Below are positions 1 to 5,413 of a DNA stretch of 5,976 nucleotides, piece after piece (the first letter of the stretch is position 1; each line of letters starts with the position of its first letter). Source of the stretch: Chloroflexota bacterium (GTDB lineage: Bacteria; Chloroflexota; Anaerolineae; UBA7937; B3-Chlor); the NCBI GenBank assembly GCA_030616025.1, contig JAUWYD010000079.1:1-5976 (forward strand), in the 5' to 3' direction. The notes beneath the pieces were generated by a model. The model saw only the letters and a list, made by a program, of their open reading frames with translations. It was not told the DNA's origin and did no database searches. Made by a program: the position numbers and the translations under genes.

Positions 1-1470
1 CAGGTCCTGAGGTGTTACAGGACCCTTGTCAACTGGCAGGAACAGCTCTCCCCGGTCTTCCTCGACCCAGACAGGGAGGTACTCGAGAAGCCATGGCCCA
101 CCCCATAACCTGGTCCAAAGGCCGGTCAGATAGTCGTATTCGGCCATGGTGGCGAAGTTCACCGTTCCCTCTGTCAGTGGCTCCTCGTGCTCCGGCAGGT
201 ACATCGGTTCGATGGGCAATCCTGGAAGCGCTATGATCATTAGCGCCAGGACAATGATTCCGACTGCAGAGATGGCTCCTGCGATGCGTCCCCGGGACGC
301 CCACGGTATGTCCCTATTCTGTTGAGTTCCATGAACGAAGAGCAGGGGGAGCGAGCCTATGACGAAGGCACTGGTGAAGCTGGTCAGTGTCAGGAAGCGG
401 AAGGGGTACTGCAGATAGCGGAGCAGCGGGACGTGTTCCCATAGGGGTCGAGAGTACACAAAGAGCATGAAGAGCGAGACGAAGGTGGCAACTTGGAAGA
501 AGATAATGTGTCTCCTCGTTGTATTCCGAGAGGGATGGCGCAGACGAAACGGGACCGCCAGAGAGAGGCAGATCAGGCCGAACTGCAGCCAGCTAATGGG
601 ATGCTCCAGCGACACCCCGTGTTCCGGGAAGTAGCGATAGAGCAAGAAGGGCGAGAAGAAATCCGACATGGTGATAAGCCTAGGCAGGTAGTCGCTTGCC
701 CCGGGCCCAACCTGGCCCAGCCGTGCCCACTTGGCTTCCGCGAGGCCCGGCAGCCAGTAGAAGGCCGCCAGGCCAAGAGCCAGACAGAAGGCCAGGGCCG
801 CATAGCCCAGCACGCTCAGGTCTCGTTCCTGGAACCACACGAAACCCACGTAGGCAATGAGCAGAGGGGCGAAAATGAGGGCCATGAGGTTGTGAGCCAG
901 TATCAGCCCGGCCAGGGAAAGGGCACACCAAGCCACGTACTTCAGCTTCTTTGAGGTGATGAGCCTGTAGAAGCACCACAGAATCAGTGGAAAGAAGGGA
1001 AAGGCAAGGAACTCGGCCAAGGCCCCGCGCACGTATCCATCGGCCAGATGATATGGTAGGTAGATGTACACCAGACTTGCCAGAATGGCCGGCAGCCGCC
1101 CCATGTACTCCTTGGCGAAGAGATACATGGCCACGCCTGACCCGAGGAACCCCACTGCGTAGGCCAACTTGATAGAGTCTATGTAACCGGCTCCGAAGAT
1201 GTGGAACAGTTCGGCCACGTAGTAGCTCAATGGGGCGTAGTAGTTGAGCACCGGGTAGCCGTAGCCGAAGCCCAGGTTGGGCAACCAGCGCGGATAGAAA
1301 GTGCCCCCGCGGATGCACCAGTCCAGATCCACGAGGCGGTAGAGGTGGTGCAGCCCGTCGTGGGAGGCAAGGTAGCTTGGCCCCACAAGGGGCCACAGCA
1401 CTGGCAGTGTGAAGCCTAGTACAACTAGATAGCCCCAGTCGAACTTAGGGGCTTTCATGAATCTACTCAT
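1..1470 (-). CDS. Polytopic membrane protein, PF10131 (PTPS-related)/GT-C-like, C-terminus cut by window edge
   Basis: An open frame of 490 codons runs from ATG at 1470 to base 1 without a stop, so the 3' end lies outside the window. The N-terminus (MSRFMKAPKFDWGY) leads into a hydrophobic helix at about residues 13-33, and roughly ten more hydrophobic segments follow up to about residue 416, then a non-membrane region. Motifs typical of the PF10131 'PTPS-related' membrane family are visible: HDGLHHLYR (37-45) and W62 in the first loop, GYGYPVLNYYAPL (69-81), RGALAEFLAFPFFPL (148-162), LAHNLMAL (191-198), FYWLPGLAEAKW (237-248) and LQYPFRFLTL (353-362). The family is regarded as GT-C-like, so a lipid-linked sugar transferase acting outside the membrane is plausible. 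The acidic D38 in the first external loop fits that fold, but the substrate is unknown. The name does not mean pterin synthesis. No clear Shine-Dalgarno precedes ATG 1470; ATG at 1458 is an alternative start. A promoter lies at 1550-1578. Confidence 0.85.
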   Translation of the reverse strand, partial: MSRFMKAPKFDWGYLVVLGFTLPVLWPLVGPSYLASHDGLHHLYRLVDLDWCIRGGTFYPRWLPNLGFGYGYPVLNYYAPLSYYVAELFHIFGAGYIDSIKLAYAVGFLGSGVAMYLFAKEYMGRLPAILASLVYIYLPYHLADGYVRGALAEFLAFPFFPLILWCFYRLITSKKLKYVAWCALSLAGLILAHNLMALIFAPLLIAYVGFVWFQERDLSVLGYAALAFCLALGLAAFYWLPGLAEAKWARLGQVGPGASDYLPRLITMSDFFSPFLLYRYFPEHGVSLEHPISWLQFGLICLSLAVPFRLRHPSRNTTRRHIIFFQVATFVSLFMLFVYSRPLWEHVPLLRYLQYPFRFLTLTSFTSAFVIGSLPLLFVHGTQQNRDIPWASRGRIAGAISAVGIIVLALMIIALPGLPIEPMYLPEHEEPLTEGTVNFATMAEYDYLTGLWTRLWGGPWLLEYLPVWVEEDRGELFLPVDKGPVTPQDL

Positions 1471-1540
1471 TTTGTACCCGGGACAGGGGTGTCGTGCCGA
1501 TCTGTAGGGCAAGCACCCAGCCTTTTTGCCCGTCAGGCAT
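1463..1540 (-). CDS. Possible 25-residue leader ORF overlapping the membrane protein start
   Basis: An ATG at 1540-1538 opens 25 codons (starts MPDGQKGW, ends SRVQNE) and stops at TAG 1463-1465. The stop overlaps the ATG of the membrane protein gene at 1470 by 8 bases in another frame, an arrangement that suits translational coupling. The ATG lies only about 3-4 bases after the start point predicted from the TATAAT at 1550-1555, so it would be read as a nearly leaderless message. No Shine-Dalgarno is possible there. The peptide resembles nothing I recognise, has no run of regulatory codons, and an open frame this short can occur by chance. This is an inference from position only. Confidence 0.2.
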   Translation of the reverse strand: MPDGQKGWVLALQIGTTPLSRVQNE

Positions 1541-1547
1541 GGCTGGG
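1507..1547 (-). repeat. Overlapping, mutually exclusive inverted repeats in the leader of the membrane protein gene
   Basis: Two pairings share the same bases. Pairing A joins CCCAGCC (1516-1522) to GGCTGGG (1541-1547) with an inner TGCC/GGCA stem (1527-1530 with 1536-1539). Pairing B joins GGGCAA (1507-1512) to TTGCCC (1526-1531). Bases 1527-1530 are used by both, so the two cannot form together. The predicted start point (1543-1544) falls inside the outer arm of A, so in RNA only its inner part (AGCC/GGCT plus the inner stem) could form. At the DNA level the repeat could instead be an operator. No T-tract follows either stem, so simple attenuation is not supported. Confidence 0.35.
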
Positions 1548-1549
1548 GA

Positions 1550-1578
1550 ATTATAACACAGCTATTGGGCGCTCACAA
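1550..1578 (-). promoter_or_regulatory. Sigma70-type promoter of the membrane protein gene
   Basis: On the minus strand the -35 box is TTGTGA (1573-1578, four of six consensus bases) and the -10 box is TATAAT (1550-1555, perfect), with a spacer of exactly 17 bases (1556-1572). Transcription would start near 1543-1544, giving a leader of about 74 bases before ATG 1470. The -35 box lies in a small inverted repeat, CTCAC (1572-1576) and GTGAG (1582-1586), and ends only 5 bases from the hairpin assigned to the tRNA gene. Confidence 0.7.
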
Positions 1579-1582
1579 AGGG

Positions 1583-1612
1583 TGAGAGGGCTACTCTCGA
1601 GTAGCCCTCTCA
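1583..1612 (-). terminator. Perfect 13-bp hairpin after tRNA-Leu, probable terminator
   Basis: The plus strand reads TGAGAGGGCTACT (1583-1595), a CTCG loop, then AGTAGCCCTCTCA (1600-1612), which is a perfect 13-bp stem. It lies 21 bases after the last tRNA base and before the next promoter, which is where a tRNA terminator should be. Downstream on the minus strand the RNA continues CCCUUUGUG, so the U-tract is weak. On the plus strand there is none. It may end transcription with help from a factor, or protect or mark the 3' end of the precursor for processing. Confidence 0.5.
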
Positions 1613-1633
1613 TCGTATGACCACACGATCTCA

Positions 1634-1716
1634 TGCCCCTGACTGGACTCGAACCAGCACGCCCTTGCGGGCACAGGCCCTCAACCTGCCGCGTATACCA
1701 ATTCCGCCACAGGGGC
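1634..1716 (-). tRNA. tRNA-Leu (anticodon GAG)
   Basis: The reverse complement folds as an 83-base class II tRNA. The acceptor stem pairs GCCCCTG with CAGGGGC perfectly and the discriminator base is A. The D-arm region has the leucine-style GGCGGAATTGGTATACGC. The anticodon stem is GCAGG/CCTGT (ending in a G-U pair) around the loop TTGAGGG, so the anticodon is GAG at 1682-1680, reading CUC and CUU. The long variable arm is GCCC-GCAA-GGGC. The T-arm is GCTGG-TTCGAGT-CCAGT. CCA is not encoded (TGA follows the discriminator), so it must be added by a nucleotidyltransferase. The gene stands alone with its own promoter and hairpin. Confidence 0.97.
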
Positions 1717-1726
1717 TCTGGCTACT

Positions 1727-1755
1727 ATTATATTCTTTGGCTGGCTGTTTGTCAA
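1727..1755 (-). promoter_or_regulatory. Consensus sigma70-type promoter of tRNA-Leu
   Basis: On the minus strand a perfect TTGACA (1750-1755) and a perfect TATAAT (1727-1732) are separated by exactly 17 bases (1733-1749). The -10 box ends 10 bases before the first base of the mature tRNA. Transcription should therefore start at about 1718-1721, leaving a 5' leader of only about 2-5 bases. The discriminator (AGTAGC) is not G+C-only, so classic stringent control is not clearly indicated. Confidence 0.9.
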
Positions 1756-1831
1756 CCCCAGGGAGGCGTCGGTCGAGCTCACTGAGCATGGCGACAAGCC
1801 TGGCAGGCGGGCGAAACGCAGTGGACCAGGA

Positions 1832-1874
1832 ATCGCCTGTGTTGCGGCGGCCACCCAGCGCCGCTGCAGGCGAT
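1832..1874 (-). terminator. Compound hairpin just after mfd, possible terminator
   Basis: An outer stem pairs ATCGCCTG (1832-1839) with CAGGCGAT (1867-1874). It encloses an inner stem of GCGGCG (1844-1849) with CGCCGC (1859-1864). It begins 12 bases after the mfd stop codon on the transcribed strand. No T-tract follows (TCCTGGTCC on the minus strand), so a classic intrinsic terminator is not shown. It could act in factor-dependent termination or stabilise the 3' end of the mRNA. Confidence 0.35.
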
Positions 1875-1886
1875 CCCATCTCACGG

Positions 1887-4800
1887 TCATTCTGCCAGGT
1901 CTCTCAGAGCCTTCTCCAGCAGCCTTTGCCAATCTTTGTGCCGCAAGGAGCTGGGCAGCGACAGCTTGTCGTCCACAGGTTTCAGGCTGGCAGGCAACCG
2001 CCCCTCCGAGCGCAGCCGCTTTATCTCTGCCAGGCTGCCGAGTCCGATGGTTATCCGATCTCGCTCCGTGGATACGATCTCTACTCCAGCCTGGGTGGCC
2101 AGAACCTTCAGACGCAATAGATAAATGAGGTTCTCGGCCTCCTCGGGCAGAGCCCCGAACCGGTCCTGCAACTCTTGGCTGATCAGCTCTACTTGCTTCA
2201 GGGTGTTGAGCCCGGCCATGCGGCGGTAGATCCCCAGGCGCAGGGCGTCCTCCTGCACATACTCCTCTGGCAAGTGGGCGTCCAGGGGCAGACCGATGGT
2301 GGGGCCTGCCGGCTCTGGAGGCAGGGTGAGAGGAGGCAGCGGTTCTTGTTCTCCACTGTCTGCCGCTCGCTCTTGTTCCTTCAGATCCTGAATGGCTTTG
2401 GCCAGCAAGCGGCAGAAGAGATCGAAACCTACCGCGCTGATGTGGCCGTGTTGTCTTGTGCCGAGAACATCACCCCCGCCCCTCATCTCCAGGTCTCGCA
2501 TGGCGATACGAAAACCCGCGCCCAGCTCGCTGGCTTCTCTGATGGTTTGCAGCCGTTTGCGCGCCTCGTCACTCAAAGGAGCGTCCTCGTCATAGAGAAG
2601 ATAGGCGTGAGCTCGTACTGTGCTCCGTCCTACCCGTCCCCGCAGTTGATACAATTGCGCCAGGCCGAAACGGTCTGCCCTGTTGATGATAAGCGTATTC
2701 GCATTGGGGATGTCTATTCCGCTTTCGATGATGGAGGTGCAGACCAAGATGTCGTGGCCACCAGCGGCGAAGTCGGTCATAACCTGGGCCAGCTTGGTTT
2801 CCTCCATCTGCCCATGAGCCACGGCAATGTCCGCCTCTGGCACGAGCTTGCTCAAGCGGTTGGCGATCTGACGGATACCTTGGACCCGATTGTGCACGAA
2901 ATAGACCTGTCCACCGCGGTCCAGCTCACGAATGATGGCTCTATGGATCAGGCCTTCGTCGTAGGCCGCGACTCGAGTGACGACAGGCAAGCGATATTCT
3001 GGTGGGGTATCAATCGTGTTCATGTCCCTCGCTCCTGCCAGGGACAGATAGAGAGTGCGGGGTATGGGGGTGGCGGTCAGCGTGAGGACATCGACGTCGC
3101 GCCGCATTTGCTTCAACTGCTCTTTGTGGGCCACGCCAAAGCGCTGTTCCTCGTCTATGATCAGGAGCCCGAGATCTTTGAAAGCTACGTCCTTTTGCAG
3201 CAGTCGGTGGGTGCCAATCACGATGTCTACCGTCCCCTTCCGCAGACGCTCCAGTATTCTCTCCTGCTCACTGTGCGTGCGGAAACGGGAAAGCATCTCC
3301 ACCTCGACTGGGAAGGGAGCGAGGCGTTCTTTGAAGGTGCGATAGTGCTGTTGAGCCAGGACGGTGGTCGGCACCAGCAGGCCCACCTGTTTGTGGTCCA
3401 TCACAGCCTTGAAGGCCGCTCGTACGGCTACCTCGGTCTTCCCGTAGCCAACGTCGCCACATACGAGTCGATCCATGGGTCTTGGATTCTCCATGTCTCT
3501 CTTCACTTCAGCGATCGCCCGCACTTGATCCTCGGTCTCGACGTACGGGAATGAGGCATCCAGTTCACTTTGCCATGGTGTGTCGGGGGCAAAGGCGTAG
3601 CCTTGTACCACCTCTCGTAGGGAATACAGTTCCAGCAGTTCTTTGGCTATCTCCTCCACTGCCCGCTTGGTGCTAGTCTTAACCCGGGACCAGTGGGCAG
3701 TGCCCAGACGGTCAATTCGGGGTGGTTGCGCCTTCACTCCCACATAGCGGCTGATACGGTCACCTTGGTAAGTGGGTACATACAGCCTGTCTCCAGCCGC
3801 ATAGTCCACCTGCAGGTATTCCCTTTGGATTTGGTCCAGATCCAGCCGAACGAGCCCCTGAAAGATGCCGATCCCGTGCTCTATGTGCACCACATAGTCG
3901 CCTGGCGCTATGTCTGAGAAGTAGGCCTCTGGGTGTAGCGGCTTCGGGCGACGAGGGCGACGGGGCTCAGGCTTCAACCAGCCGAATATCTCTCCATCAG
4001 TCAGGAGGACGGCCCTTCCGCCATCGGTGAGCCGCATCTGCCAACCGGAAGCCAGGCTCCCTTGCAACAGGGTTAGACTGCCTTCTGGTGGGAGGCTGGC
4101 AATCTCGTCGACAGGGCTGGTAACCACTCCCCAGTCTTCATATAGTTCCGCCAGGCGTGGCGTTTGACGTGAAACCACGATCGCACGCCATCCTTTGTCC
4201 AGTATCTCGATCGAGTCCGCGATCACGTCTTGCAGTCGGCCCCCGTAGTGAGTGCCGGGGACAAAACCTTCGCTCACCGCAAGGTCTGTGGCTACGTCGT
4301 ACCGGAATTCCAATCGGCGATGTTCCTCCAATCTCCGCTGCAAGGTGCTCCAGGTGAAGTGGGGGGACAGTACACCCTGAGGTAGTTCCCCTCTTTGTGT
4401 CAGCTCATGGCGGAGGCTTACGTTCTGGAGCTCCAGGTTTGTTGCTACGGCCTCCAGACCCAGTGGGTCCTCGAGAACCAACAGGGTGTCAGGAGGCACG
4501 TAGTCTGCGAGCATTCCTGGTTTGTCGTGGAGATAGGGGAGATAGAACTCCAGCGTGTCGAATACTTCTCCGTTCCTCAGGGCTTCCAGGTCACGGCGGA
4601 ACTCTCTTTCCACTTCAGGATGGCAAGATGCAAGGTCGAGGCGCTCGGTTCCATGTTCCCTGTTGGCGCCAAGCGGAAAGGCCTCTCGAGCCGGCGAGAT
4701 GACGAGAGATTGTGTCGTCTGGACGGAGCGTTGGGTTGTGGGGTCGAAAGGGCGCAGTGACTCTATCTCACTTCCAAAGAACTCAATCCTGACCGGGTGC

Positions 4801-5387
4801 TCATTCTGTGGGGGGAAGACGTCAACTATGCCTCCTCTGGCGCTGAAACTGCCTGGTTCTTCCACGACTGCCCTACGTTCATAACCTAGGCCATGCAGGG
4901 TGTTGAGAAGATCACCCTTGCTTATGAGCTGGCCGACCTCCAGGCGCTGCATGTATGCGACCAACCGCTCGCGAGGGACGGTCTTCTGGAGTAGGGCGCG
5001 AACTGAAGCTACCACGAATGCCGGAGGCGAATCAGGCGCTCTCTGGTTCCTCACGAGGGAGGTCAGAGTTGCCAAGCGGTCCTGGGCCATCCCACGGTCC
5101 CAGGGGATCCTCTCGTAGCTCAGAACATCTGGTTCTGGAAAGGGAAAGATCCCCACGCTGGATGGCGACCAGATTCTCAGCTGCTCATGGATCTCGCGGG
5201 CACGATCGCGCCGGGGAGTGACAACCAGCATTGGCAGGCCAAGGTCCTCTCTCAGGCCAGCCAGAAGGTATGGCCTCGCTTCCTCTAGGACTGCAAGAGG
5301 CAGCGGCTTTGGCCTTTCAGTTGACGACGAACGTATCAACTGAACAAGTTCGTCATATCCTCTTAGGTCCCCGACGAGGGGCAGCAA
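1887..5387 (-). CDS. mfd: Transcription-repair coupling factor Mfd
   Basis: Mfd is a cytoplasmic DNA translocase that pushes or releases RNA polymerase stalled at DNA damage and recruits UvrA for nucleotide excision repair. The 1166 residues match the family (E. coli 1148). In order: a UvrB-like N-terminal module (about 1-340; EPGSFSARGGIVDVFP at 177-192, with R184 a likely UvrA contact), a degenerate third domain to about 470, a basic linker RRPRRPKP (476-483), a CarD-like RNA polymerase-interacting domain (about 485-560), and the RecG-like motor. Motor motifs are Walker A GDVGYGKT (644-651, K650), PTTVLAQQH (673-681), DEEQ (745-748), TATPIPRT (771-778), SIIESGIDIPNANTLI (885-900), QLRGRVGR (914-921) and the TRG-region RDLEMRGGGDVLGTRQ (964-979). 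A Pro-rich linker (about 1003-1035) leads to the C-terminal TRCF domain (about 1036-1140). Every motor motif checked is intact. As listed, the start is TTG; upstream CTG codons fit the ribosome site better. It lies directly after pth. Confidence 0.98.
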   Translation of the reverse strand: MLPLVGDLRGYDELVQLIRSSSTERPKPLPLAVLEEARPYLLAGLREDLGLPMLVVTPRRDRAREIHEQLRIWSPSSVGIFPFPEPDVLSYERIPWDRGMAQDRLATLTSLVRNQRAPDSPPAFVVASVRALLQKTVPRERLVAYMQRLEVGQLISKGDLLNTLHGLGYERRAVVEEPGSFSARGGIVDVFPPQNEHPVRIEFFGSEIESLRPFDPTTQRSVQTTQSLVISPAREAFPLGANREHGTERLDLASCHPEVEREFRRDLEALRNGEVFDTLEFYLPYLHDKPGMLADYVPPDTLLVLEDPLGLEAVATNLELQNVSLRHELTQRGELPQGVLSPHFTWSTLQRRLEEHRRLEFRYDVATDLAVSEGFVPGTHYGGRLQDVIADSIEILDKGWRAIVVSRQTPRLAELYEDWGVVTSPVDEIASLPPEGSLTLLQGSLASGWQMRLTDGGRAVLLTDGEIFGWLKPEPRRPRRPKPLHPEAYFSDIAPGDYVVHIEHGIGIFQGLVRLDLDQIQREYLQVDYAAGDRLYVPTYQGDRISRYVGVKAQPPRIDRLGTAHWSRVKTSTKRAVEEIAKELLELYSLREVVQGYAFAPDTPWQSELDASFPYVETEDQVRAIAEVKRDMENPRPMDRLVCGDVGYGKTEVAVRAAFKAVMDHKQVGLLVPTTVLAQQHYRTFKERLAPFPVEVEMLSRFRTHSEQERILERLRKGTVDIVIGTHRLLQKDVAFKDLGLLIIDEEQRFGVAHKEQLKQMRRDVDVLTLTATPIPRTLYLSLAGARDMNTIDTPPEYRLPVVTRVAAYDEGLIHRAIIRELDRGGQVYFVHNRVQGIRQIANRLSKLVPEADIAVAHGQMEETKLAQVMTDFAAGGHDILVCTSIIESGIDIPNANTLIINRADRFGLAQLYQLRGRVGRSTVRAHAYLLYDEDAPLSDEARKRLQTIREASELGAGFRIAMRDLEMRGGGDVLGTRQHGHISAVGFDLFCRLLAKAIQDLKEQERAADSGEQEPLPPLTLPPEPAGPTIGLPLDAHLPEEYVQEDALRLGIYRRMAGLNTLKQVELISQELQDRFGALPEEAENLIYLLRLKVLATQAGVEIVSTERDRITIGLGSLAEIKRLRSEGRLPASLKPVDDKLSLPSSLRHKDWQRLLEKALRDLAE

Positions 5388-5407
5388 TCCGGACAGCTGC
5401 AGGTCGC

Positions 5408-5413
5408 ACCTCT
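5408..5413 (-). promoter_or_regulatory. Ribosome binding site bearing on the mfd start
   Basis: The minus strand reads AGAGGT and overlaps the TAG stop of pth (5412-5414). It is the only Shine-Dalgarno-like stretch between the genes. It lies 20 bases from the TTG at 5387, too far for normal initiation, but 11 bases from CTG at 5396 and 5 from CTG at 5402. The upstream codons add QLSG before LLPLV and extend the frame to the pth stop, so the true start is probably one of these non-ATG codons. There is no ATG in frame before residue 53. Confidence 0.45.

Larger units (their letters stand above)
1471..1886. other. Non-protein-coding strip between mfd and the membrane protein gene
   Basis: These 416 bases hold no convincing long protein gene. 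They contain, in order of transcription: the post-mfd hairpin, the tRNA promoter, tRNA-Leu, the post-tRNA hairpin, the membrane gene promoter, and a leader of about 74 bases with a possible small ORF. The stretch at about 1756-1831 holds only short palindromes (for example GCCTG-C-CAGGC) and nothing I can name. Minus-strand frames that run through this strip overlap the tRNA and end in its translated T-arm, so they are spurious. Confidence 0.7.

Noticed and set aside
493..954. A 153-codon plus-strand frame.
   Set aside because: It is antisense to the membrane protein gene, with a Gln/Glu/Arg-rich composition and no family resemblance.
680..1396. A 238-codon minus-strand frame within the membrane protein gene.
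   Set aside because: It is Pro/Arg/Gly-rich and in a different frame from the membrane protein, whose family motifs show the true frame.
1631..1932. Two minus-strand frames of 82-83 codons after mfd.
   Set aside because: Both run through the tRNA-Leu gene, and one ends in the typical translated T-arm (VLVRVQSGA), a well-known artefact.
2175..3554. A 459-codon open frame on the plus strand, antisense to mfd.
   Set aside because: It lies wholly opposite the conserved motor region of mfd, has no recognisable domain, and is explained by codon bias of the opposite strand.
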